A stretch of DNA of 64,000 bases from Flavobacterium subsaxonicum WB 4.1-42 = DSM 21790 (GTDB taxonomy: Bacteria > Bacteroidota > Bacteroidia > Flavobacteriales > Flavobacteriaceae). The notes under the pieces are model-generated. The model was not told where the DNA came from, ran no database searches, and worked only from the letters and a program-made list of their open reading frames with translations. Position 1 is the first letter of the stretch; each line of letters opens with the position of its first letter. Below, piece by piece: positions 52,312-62,800 of this stretch. A program made the translations under genes and the position numbers. The stretch is taken from assembly GCF_000422725.1 (NCBI RefSeq), contig NZ_AUGP01000003.1:1-64000 (forward strand), given 5' to 3'.

Positions 52312-53244
52312 ATGGAGATCACATCCCCGATAATTGAAAAACTTGATGCGCTTGATGAGAAATTTCGGGCCATAAACCAAAAGACCGAAACGCACCTTGA
52401 GGGGCTTGTGTGGGCCAAACCTATTACTTACTGGGATTATATTAATACCGATGCGTTGCTAAACCTGCAAATACAACGAACCACACTGCCTGATGAGATG
52501 GTTTTTATTATGTACCACCAGGTTAACGAGCTTTTATTTAAAATGATACTGTGGGAGGTAGAGCAGCTGTGCCATACCGATGCCCCGGCTACCGATTTTT
52601 TTACCGAGAAGCTTAGGCGCATTAGCCGCTACTTTGATATGCTTACCACATCGTTCGATATTATGGGCGATGGCATGAGCATAGACCAGTACATGAAATT
52701 TAGGAACACCCTTACCCCGGCAAGCGGTTTCCAGAGTGCGCAATACCGCCTTATAGAGTTCGCAAGTACTGATTTAATAAACCTGATAGACTACCGTTTT
52801 AGGAGCACTATAGACCGCAACACGCCTTACGAGCATGCTTTAGAGCATTTGTACTGGCAGGCTGCCGGCAAAGACTACCGCACCGGCGAAAAAAGCTACC
52901 TGCTTAAGGAGTTTGAGCGCAAATACAAAGGCGAATTTTTAAGGCACATGGAAGAGTACAACACCATAAACATCTGGAGAAAGTTTAAGGAGTTGCCTGC
53001 CGATGCCCAAAAAGACGAAAAACTGGTTGAAGCCATGCGCCATTACGATTATACCGTAAACGTAACCTGGGTTATGGGCCACCTTAACGCAGCAAAAAAA
53101 TATATAGAAAGTTCTGCCGGCCCGCAGGAGGCTACCGGCGGCAGCGACTGGAAAAAGTACATGCACCCTAAGTACCAAAGACGGATATTTTTCCCGGAGC
53201 TATGGAGCGAGGAAGAATTGCGTACCTGGGGCGAAAATGTATAA
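52312..53244 (+). CDS. kynA: Tryptophan 2,3-dioxygenase
   Basis: 310 residues. Heme enzyme that opens the indole ring of tryptophan to N-formylkynurenine. Family motifs: WAKPITYWDYINTDALLNLQ near 27, MVFIMYHQVNELLFKMILWEVEQL near 64 (His and Asn-Glu at the distal site), SGFQSAQYRLIEF near 145, and WVMGHLNAAKKY near 245 with the likely proximal heme His in an A-H-x-x-x-x-x-x arrangement. Somewhat longer than the bacterial average. Transcribed in one unit with DUF3108 and probably the M23 gene. Confidence 0.93.
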   Translation: MEITSPIIEKLDALDEKFRAINQKTETHLEGLVWAKPITYWDYINTDALLNLQIQRTTLPDEMVFIMYHQVNELLFKMILWEVEQLCHTDAPATDFFTEKLRRISRYFDMLTTSFDIMGDGMSIDQYMKFRNTLTPASGFQSAQYRLIEFASTDLINLIDYRFRSTIDRNTPYEHALEHLYWQAAGKDYRTGEKSYLLKEFERKYKGEFLRHMEEYNTINIWRKFKELPADAQKDEKLVEAMRHYDYTVNVTWVMGHLNAAKKYIESSAGPQEATGGSDWKKYMHPKYQRRIFFPELWSEEELRTWGENV

Positions 53245-53264
53245 CACACAATAAAACAACACAA

Positions 53265-54509
53265 TTGAGATATACCGCATTCATATTATTTATACTCCTA
53301 ACCCTAACAGCCTGCAATAAAGAGCCAGAAAAAAACCTAAAAGCACAGCCAACAGCACAAAAAAAAGTAGCCGTAGTTAAAAAATTCGGCTTTACGCTTA
53401 ACAACTTTAATGTGGTTAACGATACTATTAAAAGCGGCGATACTTTTGGGGCACTTCTTGGTAAAGAAGGGTATGATGCAGGGCAGATTCATAAAATTAC
53501 AGAGCAAATTAAGGATACGTTTGATTTGAGGGATATCCGTGTGGGCAGGCCTTACACCATGCTTAAAGATAAAAAAGCGCCCAACGCCCTTAAAGCCTTT
53601 ATCTACGAGCCCGATAATTTAAGCTACTATGTTATAAACCTTAACGATACCGTTGCCAAAGTAGCAAAGGTGGTTAAGCCCATAACCATAAAAAGGCGCA
53701 TTATTGCTGCTGCTATAGAGGGCTCGCTGGCCGAAACCCTTGGCAAGGCAGGTGCAAGCCCCGCAATGGTGCACGAACTGTCTGAAATTTATGCCTGGAG
53801 TATCGACTTCTTTAAAATCCAGAAAAACGATAAATTTGCCGTTATTGTAAACGAGCGCTACATTAGCGATACCATTTATGCCGGTGTAGAAAGCATAGAG
53901 GCATCGTATTTTGAGTACAAAGGCAAAAAAATATATGCTTTCCCCTTCAAAAAAGACGTGAATTCGCGCAAAGCCGATTATTATGATGACGAGGGCAAGG
54001 TGCTAAAAAGCATGTTTTTAAAAGCCCCGTTAAAATTTAGCCATATAACCTCCAAGTTTTCGCCTAAGCGTTTCCACCCCGTGCAAATGCGCTGGAAAGC
54101 GCACAACGGTACCGATTATGCCGCCCCAACCGGCACCCCTATTATGAGTACCGCTAACGGTGTGGTAATCCAGGCGGGCTATACATCCGGTAACGGTAAC
54201 TATGTAAAAGTTAAGCACAACGGCCAGTATACTACGCAATACCTGCACATGTCTAAAATACTGGTGCGCCAGGGCCAGCGTGTATCCCAGGGCGAAACCA
54301 TTGGCCGCGTGGGCAGTACCGGCTTGGCTACAGGCCCACACGTATGCTACCGCTTCTGGAAAAATGGCGTACAGGTAGATGCCCTTAAGCAGCGCCTGCC
54401 AAGCTCTGAACCTATGAGCGCTAAAGACAAGCCGCGCTTTTTGGCCTACAGCACCCCGCTTAAAAAAGAGCTGGACAGTATATCAGATAAAAAATTCAAC
54501 ACCCAATAA
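53265..54509 (+). CDS. M23-family peptidase lipoprotein
   Basis: 414 residues from a TTG at 53265, chosen because it gives a lipoprotein signal (RYTAFILFILLTLTAC) 21 bases past the kynA stop; an in-frame ATG at 53202 overlaps kynA and leaves no usable signal. A LysM/OapA-like part (about 45-250) precedes the LytM/M23 domain (about 285-385), with zinc ligands in AHNGTDYAAPTGTPI and in the HVCYRFWKNG element, and YLHMSKI between them. It cuts peptidoglycan cross-links or activates other hydrolases at the envelope. Membrane-anchored by lipid. Between kynA and pgi without a terminator. Confidence 0.9.
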   Translation: MRYTAFILFILLTLTACNKEPEKNLKAQPTAQKKVAVVKKFGFTLNNFNVVNDTIKSGDTFGALLGKEGYDAGQIHKITEQIKDTFDLRDIRVGRPYTMLKDKKAPNALKAFIYEPDNLSYYVINLNDTVAKVAKVVKPITIKRRIIAAAIEGSLAETLGKAGASPAMVHELSEIYAWSIDFFKIQKNDKFAVIVNERYISDTIYAGVESIEASYFEYKGKKIYAFPFKKDVNSRKADYYDDEGKVLKSMFLKAPLKFSHITSKFSPKRFHPVQMRWKAHNGTDYAAPTGTPIMSTANGVVIQAGYTSGNGNYVKVKHNGQYTTQYLHMSKILVRQGQRVSQGETIGRVGSTGLATGPHVCYRFWKNGVQVDALKQRLPSSEPMSAKDKPRFLAYSTPLKKELDSISDKKFNTQ

Positions 54510-54521
54510 AAACACAACACC

Positions 54522-56162
54522 ATGGCATTACAAAATATTAACCCAACAAGTACCGCTGCCTGGAAGGCGCTTGGCGAACACTTTGCCGAAATGCAAACCG
54601 CCTCTATGCAGGATATGTTTGCGGCAGATACTAACAGGGCAGAGAAATTTCACATTAAGTGGAACGACTTTTTAATAGACTACTCTAAAAACATCATCAA
54701 CCCAAAAACGTTAGAGCTGCTTCAGGACCTTGCCAAACAAGTAGACCTTAGCGGTGCTATAGCAAGTTATTTTGGTGGCGATGCTATAAACCGTACCGAA
54801 GGCCGTGCGGTGCTGCACACTGCATTACGTGCCCCGGAGAGCGCTAACGTGCTTGTAGACGGTGCTAATGTATTGCCGGAAGTATATGCGGTTAAAAACA
54901 AGATTAAAGCCTTTACAGAGGCCATTATCAGTGGCGCACAAACGGGTTATACCGGCAAGCCGTTTACCGATGTGGTTAACGTAGGTATTGGTGGGTCTGA
55001 CCTTGGCCCCAACATGGTGGTTGAAGCTCTTAAGTTTTACAAAACACCACTTAACGTTAGGTTTATATCTAATGTAGATGGCGACCACGTTACAGAAAGC
55101 CTTAAAGGCCTTGACCCCGAGACTACGCTGTTTGTAATTGCCTCTAAAACCTTTACAACACAGGAAACACTTACCAATGCCGAGACGGCAAGGGACTGGT
55201 TTTTAAATACTGCCTCTCAGGCCGATGTTGCCAAGCACTTTGTGGCAGTATCTACCAACATACAAAAAGTTACCGAGTTTGGTATAGACCCTAACAACGT
55301 TTTCCCGATGTGGGACTGGGTTGGCGGCCGTTTCTCTTTATGGAGCGCCGTAGGTTTATCTATTGCCCTTGCAGTAGGTTTTGATAATTTTGACGGGATG
55401 CTTAAAGGCGCGCACGATATGGATGAGCATTTCCGTACGGCGGCGTTCGAAGACAACATTCCCGTAGTGCTGGCCTTGCTTAGCGTTTGGTACAACAACT
55501 TTTTTGGTGCCGAAAGCGAAGCGCTTATACCGTACACGCAGTACCTTCAAAAGCTTGCGCCGTACCTGCAACAGGGCATTATGGAAAGTAACGGTAAAAG
55601 TGTTGGCCGCGATGGCAAACCGGTTACCTACCAAACGGGTACTATTATTTGGGGAGAGCCGGGCACTAACAGCCAGCACGCTTTCTTTCAGTTAATTCAC
55701 CAGGGTACTAAACTGATACCTACCGACTTTATTGGTTTTATTGAGCCGCTTTACGGCAATAAAGACCACCACGATAAATTGATGTCGAACTTCTTCGCCC
55801 AGACCGAAGCCCTGCTTAACGGCAAAGCCGAAGCGGTGGTGCGTGCCGAGTTTGAAAAAGCAGGTGTTACCGGAGAAAAAGCCGATTATCTTACGCCATT
55901 CAAAATATTTACGGGTAACAAGCCAACCAATACCTTGCTTATCAAAAAGCTTACACCAGAGACTTTAGGGTCGTTAGTGGCGCTTTACGAGCACAAGATA
56001 TTTGTGCAGGGTGTTATATGGAACATCTTTAGCTACGACCAGTGGGGCGTAGAGCTTGGCAAGCAGCTTGCTAACTCTATTCTTGGCGAAATTAACAGCG
56101 GCGATGTTAAACAACACGATAGTTCGACTACGTTTTTATTAAAAGCGTTTTTGGGCAAATAG
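54522..56162 (+). CDS. pgi: Glucose-6-phosphate isomerase
   Basis: 546 residues. Interconverts glucose 6-phosphate and fructose 6-phosphate. Landmarks: [17 protein letters not shown] near 155 (phosphate binding), [15 protein letters not shown] near 215, [14 protein letters not shown] near 267, catalytic Glu in [10 protein letters not shown] / [20 protein letters not shown] near 375-390, and [13 protein letters not shown] near 510. Length typical of the larger bacterial type. It follows the M23 gene by 12 bases and ends the transcription unit before a terminator. Confidence 0.97.
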   Translation: MALQNINPTSTAAWKALGEHFAEMQTASMQDMFAADTNRAEKFHIKWNDFLIDYSKNIINPKTLELLQDLAKQVDLSGAIASYFGGDAINRTEGRAVLHTALRAPESANVLVDGANVLPEVYAVKNKIKAFTEAIISGAQTGYTGKPFTDVVNVGIGGSDLGPNMVVEALKFYKTPLNVRFISNVDGDHVTESLKGLDPETTLFVIASKTFTTQETLTNAETARDWFLNTASQADVAKHFVAVSTNIQKVTEFGIDPNNVFPMWDWVGGRFSLWSAVGLSIALAVGFDNFDGMLKGAHDMDEHFRTAAFEDNIPVVLALLSVWYNNFFGAESEALIPYTQYLQKLAPYLQQGIMESNGKSVGRDGKPVTYQTGTIIWGEPGTNSQHAFFQLIHQGTKLIPTDFIGFIEPLYGNKDHHDKLMSNFFAQTEALLNGKAEAVVRAEFEKAGVTGEKADYLTPFKIFTGNKPTNTLLIKKLTPETLGSLVALYEHKIFVQGVIWNIFSYDQWGVELGKQLANSILGEINSGDVKQHDSSTTFLLKAFLGK

Positions 56163-56209
56163 TCTTCAGTATACAGTGGCAGTTTTCAGTCGCCACGATT
56201 TATAATATC

Positions 56210-56248
56210 AAACCCCAAAGCATTTACTGTTTTGGGGTTTTTGTTTTT
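56210..56248 (+). terminator. Terminator of pgi
   Basis: AAACCCCAAA and TTTGGGGTTT around GCATTTACTG, followed by TTGTTTTT. Confidence 0.85.
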
Positions 56249-56467
56249 AGGTAGAGACGCATTGAATGCGTCTCCCAATATGTATTTCCAATCCAATTAT
56301 TTTATATTTTGCTAAAGTCACGGGCAACACGTGCCCTAATTATGCTATGGGGGGTGGTAATGCTTTTTATATCTAAATTATATGTAAAGTTGTGTTGTCC
56401 CTGACTTTAGTTAGGGGTTATATCAAAAATTATATTATTTTTAACACCGGATATCATTCCCTCCCAA
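56249..56467. repeat. Family A and C palindromes downstream of pgi
   Basis: A family A copy at 56251-56275 and two family C pieces (TCACGGGCAACACGTG near 56317-56333 and TTGTCCCTGACTTTAGTTAGGG near 56394-56416). No gene. Confidence 0.8.
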
Positions 56468-57079
56468 ATGAAACACCTTTTACTCCTGCTGTTGCTGTTG
56501 CCGCTTCATGCCTTTGCTACCATGTACAATGGTACTGTAACGCTAAACAACGGTACTATTAAAACCGGACTCATTAACATTCCTAAATTTAATGCCGGTA
56601 AAGTAAAGTTTAAAACACACCCTGATGCCCCTGTAGAAAAGATATCTATAGATGATGTTAAGGAACTTATGGTGCTGGATAATGATAACGAAACGGTTAA
56701 GTACGTTACGCTAAAAACATCTAAAAATTCAAATAAAAAATCGTGGCTGCAAGTGGTTAAAAAAGGTAGCATAAATCTGTTGGTTTTTAACTATGTTGTG
56801 CCGGCAGTAAATGGTAGTGTGGGCACAGAGCTTACCAACTGCTATGGTTTTTACCTGCAAAGGCCATCAGACGATTTTTGCACTTACATTTACATGATGC
56901 CCGACAGGCACCGCCTTACCATACGTGATTTTAAAGACCTTAAAAAGGCGTTGACAGAATTATTCAGCAATGATTGCCCCGACTTTTTAAACGCCCTTAC
57001 AGAGGCTGCTTTTAAAGACAAAGGCCTGGAACTGGTTGTAGAATTGTACGACAAACACTGCGGCGAAAATTCTAAATAA
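56468..57079 (+). CDS. Secreted protein of unknown function
   Basis: 203 residues; a Leu-rich signal peptide (MKHLLLLLLLLPLHAFA) ends near 17. The first part of the mature chain (YNGTVTLNNGTIKTGLINIP ... KISIDDVKELMVLD) looks like the beta-hairpin of proteins that carry a G-x-[IV] followed by a 'DVK[SE]' strand, seen in many small Bacteroidota periplasmic proteins; four Cys (NCYGFY, DFCTY, NDCPDF, KHCG) may form disulfides. No family certain. Convergent with lspA, which ends immediately after it; no terminator is visible between them. Confidence 0.75.
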   Translation: MKHLLLLLLLLPLHAFATMYNGTVTLNNGTIKTGLINIPKFNAGKVKFKTHPDAPVEKISIDDVKELMVLDNDNETVKYVTLKTSKNSNKKSWLQVVKKGSINLLVFNYVVPAVNGSVGTELTNCYGFYLQRPSDDFCTYIYMMPDRHRLTIRDFKDLKKALTELFSNDCPDFLNALTEAAFKDKGLELVVELYDKHCGENSK

Positions 57080-57682
57080 TTATCGTTTTGGGAATGCTTT
57101 TTTGTTGAAGATAATCAGTATGCCCACAGCTACAGATATAGCGGCATCGGCAACATTAAAAATAGCGTTGAAGAACGAGAAAGGCCTTCCGCCTAAAACA
57201 GGCACCCAGCTTGGCCATGTGGTATCTATTATAGGAAAGTAAAGCATGTCTACCACCTTGCCGTGCAATATTGTACCATAATGGTTGGCAGTATTAAAGG
57301 CCGCTACCTTGTTAGGCAGGCTATGGTCAAAAATTAGCCCGTAAAAAACCGAGTCGATAATGTTACCAAAAGCGCCGGCTAAAATAAGTGCTATAGAAAC
57401 AATAAGGTAGTTAGACTCTCTTTTTTTAATAGAGTCTTTAAGCCACCAGCCAATACCCACCACTGCCAGTATCCTGAAAAGGGTAAGCGTAAGCTTGCCA
57501 CCGGCCCAACCGGGCAGCTCGGCGCCCCAGGCCATACCGTCGTTTTCTATAAACTGTATGTAAAACCAGCTAAACACCTCTTTGCTTTCGCGTAGTCTAA
57601 AATGCGTTTTAATATAGATCTTACTAATCTGGTCTATAAGCAATACGGCAATTACAATAAGGTAGGCTTTCTTTAAAGACAT
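57080..57682 (-). CDS. lspA: Lipoprotein signal peptidase II
   Basis: 200 residues from the ATG at 57682 (MSLKKAYLIVIAVLLIDQ); an upstream in-frame ATG at 57703 lacks support. Cuts signal peptides of prolipoproteins at the lipid-modified Cys, so it serves the many lipoproteins encoded here. Four membrane helices are seen; the catalytic Asp pair lies in AGAFGNIIDSVFYG near 115 and FNVADAAISVAVG near 180. The loop between helices 3 and 4 is longer than in E. coli LspA, as common in Bacteroidota. Confidence 0.95.
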   Translation of the reverse strand: MSLKKAYLIVIAVLLIDQISKIYIKTHFRLRESKEVFSWFYIQFIENDGMAWGAELPGWAGGKLTLTLFRILAVVGIGWWLKDSIKKRESNYLIVSIALILAGAFGNIIDSVFYGLIFDHSLPNKVAAFNTANHYGTILHGKVVDMLYFPIIDTTWPSWVPVLGGRPFSFFNAIFNVADAAISVAVGILIIFNKKAFPKR

Positions 57683-57925
57683 TTCTTGTTTTTTACACCG
57701 CAAAAATAAATCAAATATTCAAATTAACACGTTGTAATTAATGTTAATGAAATGTTTAACTATAAATAAATCCTGAAATATTTATATAATTTTACTAAAA
57801 GCCCCAATAATTACTTACAACCCACAGTGCCAGCTATCTGCCAAAATCACGAAATCCTTTTAGTGCAGGCGGTTTTATTGCCTCATAAATTTCTTAACAA
57901 ATCTTTAACGTAAACTTTAGTTCGG

Positions 57926-57949
57926 TTAGTTCGGCTGTAGCCGAACTAA
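57926..57949. promoter_or_regulatory. Perfect palindromic operator of the efflux regulator
   Basis: Arms TTAGTTCGGCT and AGCCGAACTAA around GT, a 24-base perfect palindrome ending four bases before the -7 box at 57954. An extra half-site (TTTAGTTCGG) lies at 57916-57925. The position between -33 and -7 fits a repressor, most simply the regulator encoded next. Confidence 0.7.
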
Positions 57950-57953
57950 GTTG

Positions 57954-57961
57954 TACCTTTG
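57954..57961 (+). promoter_or_regulatory. -7 box of the GbsR-type regulator / efflux operon
   Basis: TACCTTTG, exact match, 18 bases before the ATG at 57980. Confidence 0.65.
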
Positions 57962-57979
57962 CTTCAAATTAAGTCATTG

Positions 57980-58471
57980 ATGCAAGATATTAAGAAAGAG
58001 CGCGAAGAACTTATAGAGCTTTTCGGCATCCATTTCGAAACGCTGCACCACCTGCCACCGTTAGGGTCGCGGATACTGGCCACCTTTATTATAGATGGCT
58101 GTACCCGCCAGTTTACCTTTGATGATGTGGTAGAGCTAACCGGCGCCAGCAAAAGCTCTGTGTCTACCAACCTTAACCTGTTGCTTAAACTGGGCAAAGT
58201 AAATTACTACACCCTGCCCGGCGACCGTAAAAAATACTACAGGCCGGCTGCCTTTAGCGAACGGTTTGATAATTACATTAAAATGATAGCTTTTGAAAGG
58301 CAGATTATAGACAAGATGCTGCATTACAGGGAGAGTACCCAAAACAGCCCTGCAGAGCGCATTGACCTGGAAAAATGCCTGGCTTACAAAGAACACGTTA
58401 TACAAATGCAGGAGCTTTTTAACAAGGCCATAATAAAGTTTAAGGCCATAGAAGAGCAGGTAGATAGTTAA
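57980..58471 (+). CDS. GbsR/MarR-type transcriptional regulator
   Basis: 163 residues from the ATG at 57980 (MQDIKKEREELIELFG). Winged helix-turn-helix protein: LPPLGSRILATFIIDGCTRQFTFDDVVELTGASKSSVSTNLNLLLKLGKVNYYTLPGDRKKYYRP at about 27-90 is the DNA-binding part, followed by a dimerisation helix pair. In Flavobacteria such genes stand first in RND efflux operons. The palindrome at 57926 upstream of its own promoter suggests autoregulation and repression of the efflux genes; the inducer is unknown. Confidence 0.88.
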   Translation: MQDIKKEREELIELFGIHFETLHHLPPLGSRILATFIIDGCTRQFTFDDVVELTGASKSSVSTNLNLLLKLGKVNYYTLPGDRKKYYRPAAFSERFDNYIKMIAFERQIIDKMLHYRESTQNSPAERIDLEKCLAYKEHVIQMQELFNKAIIKFKAIEEQVDS

Positions 58472-58641
58472 GAGAGTAAAGCAGGTAGAGGATATAGCAC
58501 TGTTTGTAGACAAAAACACACTGTATGTCTATAATGCCCCGGCCCCTTATATTATAAGCCCGAACTTTGATTGTTAGTTAAACAATCGCAAAAACATAAA
58601 ACATTAAGGCATTATACATAATAAACAATTAATAAACACGA

Positions 58642-59802
58642 ATGAAAAACAGATCTTTTTTTGGGGCAATTGCAGCCTTAATGATACTATCCGCTTGCGG
58701 AAAGAAAGAAGACCCGGCCACAGCAGCAGCTGCTGCCTCTCAGCCTAAAGACTTTAAGGTTGTTACTATAGCGCCACAATCGGCCACAGTAAATATAGAT
58801 TACCCGGCAAGCATACAGGGGCAGGAAAATATAGAAATTCGCCCAAGGGTAGACGGCTATATCGAGAAGATATATATAGACGAAGGTGCTGTTGTAAAAG
58901 CAGGCCAGCCGTTATTTAAAATCAGCGCGCCACAGTACGAGCAGGAAGTACGTACCGCCACAGCCAGTGTAAAAAGTGCACAGGCCGATGTTAGCGCTGC
59001 AAAACTGGCGGTTAATAAAGTAACCCCACTGGTACAAAAACAAATTGTAAGCAAGTACGAATTAGAGTCGGCGCAGTTTAGTTATGAGTCGGCCCTGGCA
59101 GCCCTTGCGCAAGCGCAGGCCAGCCTTGTTAACGCCCGCACCAACGTAGGCTTTACCACAGTTAAAAGCCCGGTAAACGGCGTTGTAGGCTCTATACCTT
59201 TTAGGTTAGGAAGCCTTGTAGGTGCTACCACTGCCGATCCGTTAACTACCGTATCGAGCATTGGTAACGTATATGCCTACTTTGCCTTTAACGAAAAGCA
59301 ATTGCTAAGCATAACCAAAGACAGCACCGCTAACTCTTTAGCTGCCAAAATAAAAAGGATACCACCGGTATCGCTTTTATTATCTGACGGTACAGAATAT
59401 GCCGAAAAAGGACACATTGAAACCATAAACGGTTTAATTAACACTGCAACAGGATCGGTTAATGTGCGTGCGCGTTTCCCTAATAATAAAGGCATTATTC
59501 GCAGCGGTAGCAGTACTAAGGTGCGTATTCCTGAGGATGTTAAAGATGTTATTATTGTTCCGCAAAGTGCCACTTTCGAGTTGCAGGACAAGCGTTTTGC
59601 TGTACTTGTAGATAAAGAGGGCAAAACTAAAAATGCGGTTATTACAGTAAGAGATAATACTATTGGCAACTTCTATATTGTAGAGAGCGGCCTTAAAGCC
59701 GGAGACCAGATAGTGCTGGAAGGTGTTGCCAACCTTAAAGAGGGCACACAAATTAAACCAACAGCGCAATCTGCCGAAACCGTTTATGCAAATTTAAAAT
59801 AA
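58642..59802 (+). CDS. RND efflux periplasmic adaptor (AcrA/MexA-like)
   Basis: 386 residues; lipobox ILSACGK anchors it to the inner membrane (Cys near 19). Barrel-sandwich halves at about 62-95 (RVDGYIEKIYIDEGAVVKAGQPLFKI) and 165-210 (VKSPVNGVVGSIPFRLGSLV) flank an alpha-hairpin, then beta-barrel and membrane-proximal domains (to about 380, GLKAGDQIVLEGVANLKEGTQIKP). It links the pump to the outer-membrane factor. Lies 170 bases after the regulator gene; a short GATTGTT/AACAATC inverted repeat (58569-58587) and a CCGAACT half-site like that of the operator are found in the leader. Confidence 0.94.
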   Translation: MKNRSFFGAIAALMILSACGKKEDPATAAAAASQPKDFKVVTIAPQSATVNIDYPASIQGQENIEIRPRVDGYIEKIYIDEGAVVKAGQPLFKISAPQYEQEVRTATASVKSAQADVSAAKLAVNKVTPLVQKQIVSKYELESAQFSYESALAALAQAQASLVNARTNVGFTTVKSPVNGVVGSIPFRLGSLVGATTADPLTTVSSIGNVYAYFAFNEKQLLSITKDSTANSLAAKIKRIPPVSLLLSDGTEYAEKGHIETINGLINTATGSVNVRARFPNNKGIIRSGSSTKVRIPEDVKDVIIVPQSATFELQDKRFAVLVDKEGKTKNAVITVRDNTIGNFYIVESGLKAGDQIVLEGVANLKEGTQIKPTAQSAETVYANLK

Positions 59803-59808
59803 CAACAC

Positions 59809-62800
59809 ATGTTTAAAATATTTATCCAGAGGCCGGTACTCTCTACGGTTATCTCTGTAATTATAGTAATACTGGGTATTTTGGGCCTTACCGCCCTGCC
59901 TATTGCCCAGTACCCGGATATTGCCCCGCCTACGGTTGTGGTGGCGGCAAGCTACACCGGCGCCAATGCCGATGTGGTACTTAAAAGTATTAACGTACCC
60001 TTAGAAGAGCAGATTAATGGTGTAGAGAACATGACCTACATGACCTCTACCGCCACCAATGATGGTTCTGCAAGTATAAAAGTATTTTTTAAAGTAGGTA
60101 CCGACCCCGATCTTGCTGCGGTAAACGTGCAAAACAGGGTATCGCGTGCTACCAGCCTTTTACCACAAGAGGTTACACAGGCGGGTGTTACCGTAACTAA
60201 AAGCCAGAGTAGTAACCTGCTTATTACATCGCTTTACAGCGATGTGCCGGGCTACGACCAGACATTTCTTCAAAACTATATAAAAATTAACCTTATACCC
60301 CAGATACAACGTGTTACGGGTGTAGGAGAGGTTACCGTTTTTGGTAGTAAAGACTACTCGATGCGTATTTGGCTTAAGCCCGATGTTATGCAGCAGTACA
60401 GCCTTATACCAAGCGATATTACCGCAGCCCTTGCCGAACAGAATATTGAGGCGGCACCGGGTAAATTTGGCGAGAACGGCAAGCAGGCTTTTCAGTATGT
60501 AATTAAATACAAAGGCCGTTTGGTTACCGAGCAGGAGTTTGAAAACATTATAATAAAATCAGCAGGGCAAGGGCAGTTTTTAAGGCTTAAAGACGTAGCT
60601 ACCATTCAGCTTGATGCCCTTACCTATACCTCTACCAGTACCACTAACGGCAAGCCGTCGGTTGGTTTTGCGGTAAGCCAGACACCGGGATCTAACGCGC
60701 GAGACGTAATTAACCAGTCTAAGGCAATTATAGAAGAGGCAGCAAAAACCTTTCCGGCAGGTATAAAATATACTACGCTAATCAACATTAACGATAACCT
60801 GGATGCTTCTATCGAAAAAGTAATCCACACCCTTGTAGAGGCCTTTATACTGGTGTTTATAGTGGTTTTCCTTTTCCTTCAGGATTTCAGGTCTACCTTA
60901 ATACCGGCCATATCAGTACCGGTGGCAATTGTGGGTACGTTCTTTTTCTTAAATCTTTTTGGTTATACCATTAACTTACTAACACTGTTTGCATTGGTAC
61001 TGGCCATTGGTATTGTTGTGGATGATGCCATTGTAGTGGTAGAGGCGGTACACGCCAAGCTCGACGAAGGCTATAAATCGTCTAAAAAGGCAACTATAGA
61101 TGCTATGGACGAGATTTCCGGGGCTATTATATCTATTACCCTTGTAATGGCGGCGGTATTTATACCTGTAACGTTTATTACAGGTTCTACCGGGGTATTC
61201 TATAAGCAGTTTGGTGTAACGCTGGCGGTAGCTATTATATTATCGGCAGTAAATGCATTAACATTAAGCCCGGCGCTTTGTGCCATATTGCTAAAACCCC
61301 ATAAAGACGACCACAAACACAAAAGCTTTATACAGCGTTTTTATACCGCGTTTAACGTTGGTTTTGATAGGGTTACCGGTAAGTATAAAAAATCGGTTAA
61401 CTTCCTTTCGCACACAAAATGGCTTGTTGGGGTATTTATACTTGTAGCAGGTGGCGGTTTATATTATATGATGAAAACCACACCATCGGCTTTTGTACCA
61501 TCTGAAGACCAGGGTGTATTGTTTGCCAACATCAGCCTTCCGCCATCGGCATCTATGGAGCGTTCTACCGTAATTGCCAAGCAGGTAGACAGTATTGCTA
61601 AATCCATACCCGAGGTAGAGAACTCGCTTAGAATTGTGGGCCAGAACTTTACCGCAGGTGCAGGTAGTGCCTACAGTATGGTTATCATCAGGCTTAAAAC
61701 ATGGAGCGCAAGAGACAGGACGGTAGATGATATTATTAAAGAAATGTTTGCTAAAACAGCAGGCATCCGCGAGGCGAGTATCTTCTTTATATCGCCACCA
61801 ACATTACAGGGCTTTGGCCAGAGTGGTGGTTTCGAGTTCCAGTTGCAGGATAAAGGCGGGCACAGTACAGCCGACTTTTATAAAGTTAATAACGACTTTC
61901 TTGCAGAACTGGCTAAACGACCTGAAATTCAGTATGCCACAACATCGTTTAACCCTAACTTCCCTCAATACATGATGGATGTTAACCTGGAAAAATGTAA
62001 AGAGGCAGGCGTAAGTGTTACCACGCTGTTAAGCACCATGCAGGGTTATTTTGGGGGTATTTATGCATCCAACTTCAACAAATTTGGTAAACAGTACCGT
62101 GTAATGATCCAGGCGCCGCCGGAATTCCGTAAAAACCCCGAAGACCTTAACAACATATTTGTGAGGAACGCCGCAGGGGCAATGGCACCAATTACCGAAT
62201 TTATTAAAATGAGGAGGGTATTTGGTCCGGAGCAAATTTCAAGGTTCAACTTATTTACATCCATAGCCATTACCGGTGCACCAAATGCGGGCTTTAGCTC
62301 GGGTGATGCCATTAAGGCAATCCAGGATGTAGCTGCCGAAACCTTGCCTACCGGCTATGGCTACGAGTTCTCGGGCTTAACGCGAGAGGAGCTTGCATCG
62401 GGTAGCGAAACCATATTTATATTTATGCTTTGTCTTGTGTTTGTTTACTTTTTATTAAGTGCACAGTACGAGAGTTATATATTGCCGTTTGCAGTATTAT
62501 TATCATTACCGTTTGGTTTGGCAGGGGCTTATTTGTTCTCTATCATCTTTAAACTAAACAGTAACATTTACCTGCAAATATCGCTCATCATGCTTATCGG
62601 GCTATTGGCCAAGAATGGTATCCTTATCGTAGAGTATGCGCTGGACAGGCGCAGAAAAGGCATGCCAATCGTACAATCGGCCATAGAGGGTGCCGTGGCG
62701 CGTTTCAGGCCAATCTTAATGACCTCGTTTGCCTTTATCTTTGGCCTTGTGCCGTTAATGTTTGCAAGCGGAGCCGGTGCTATAGGTAACAAATCTATTG

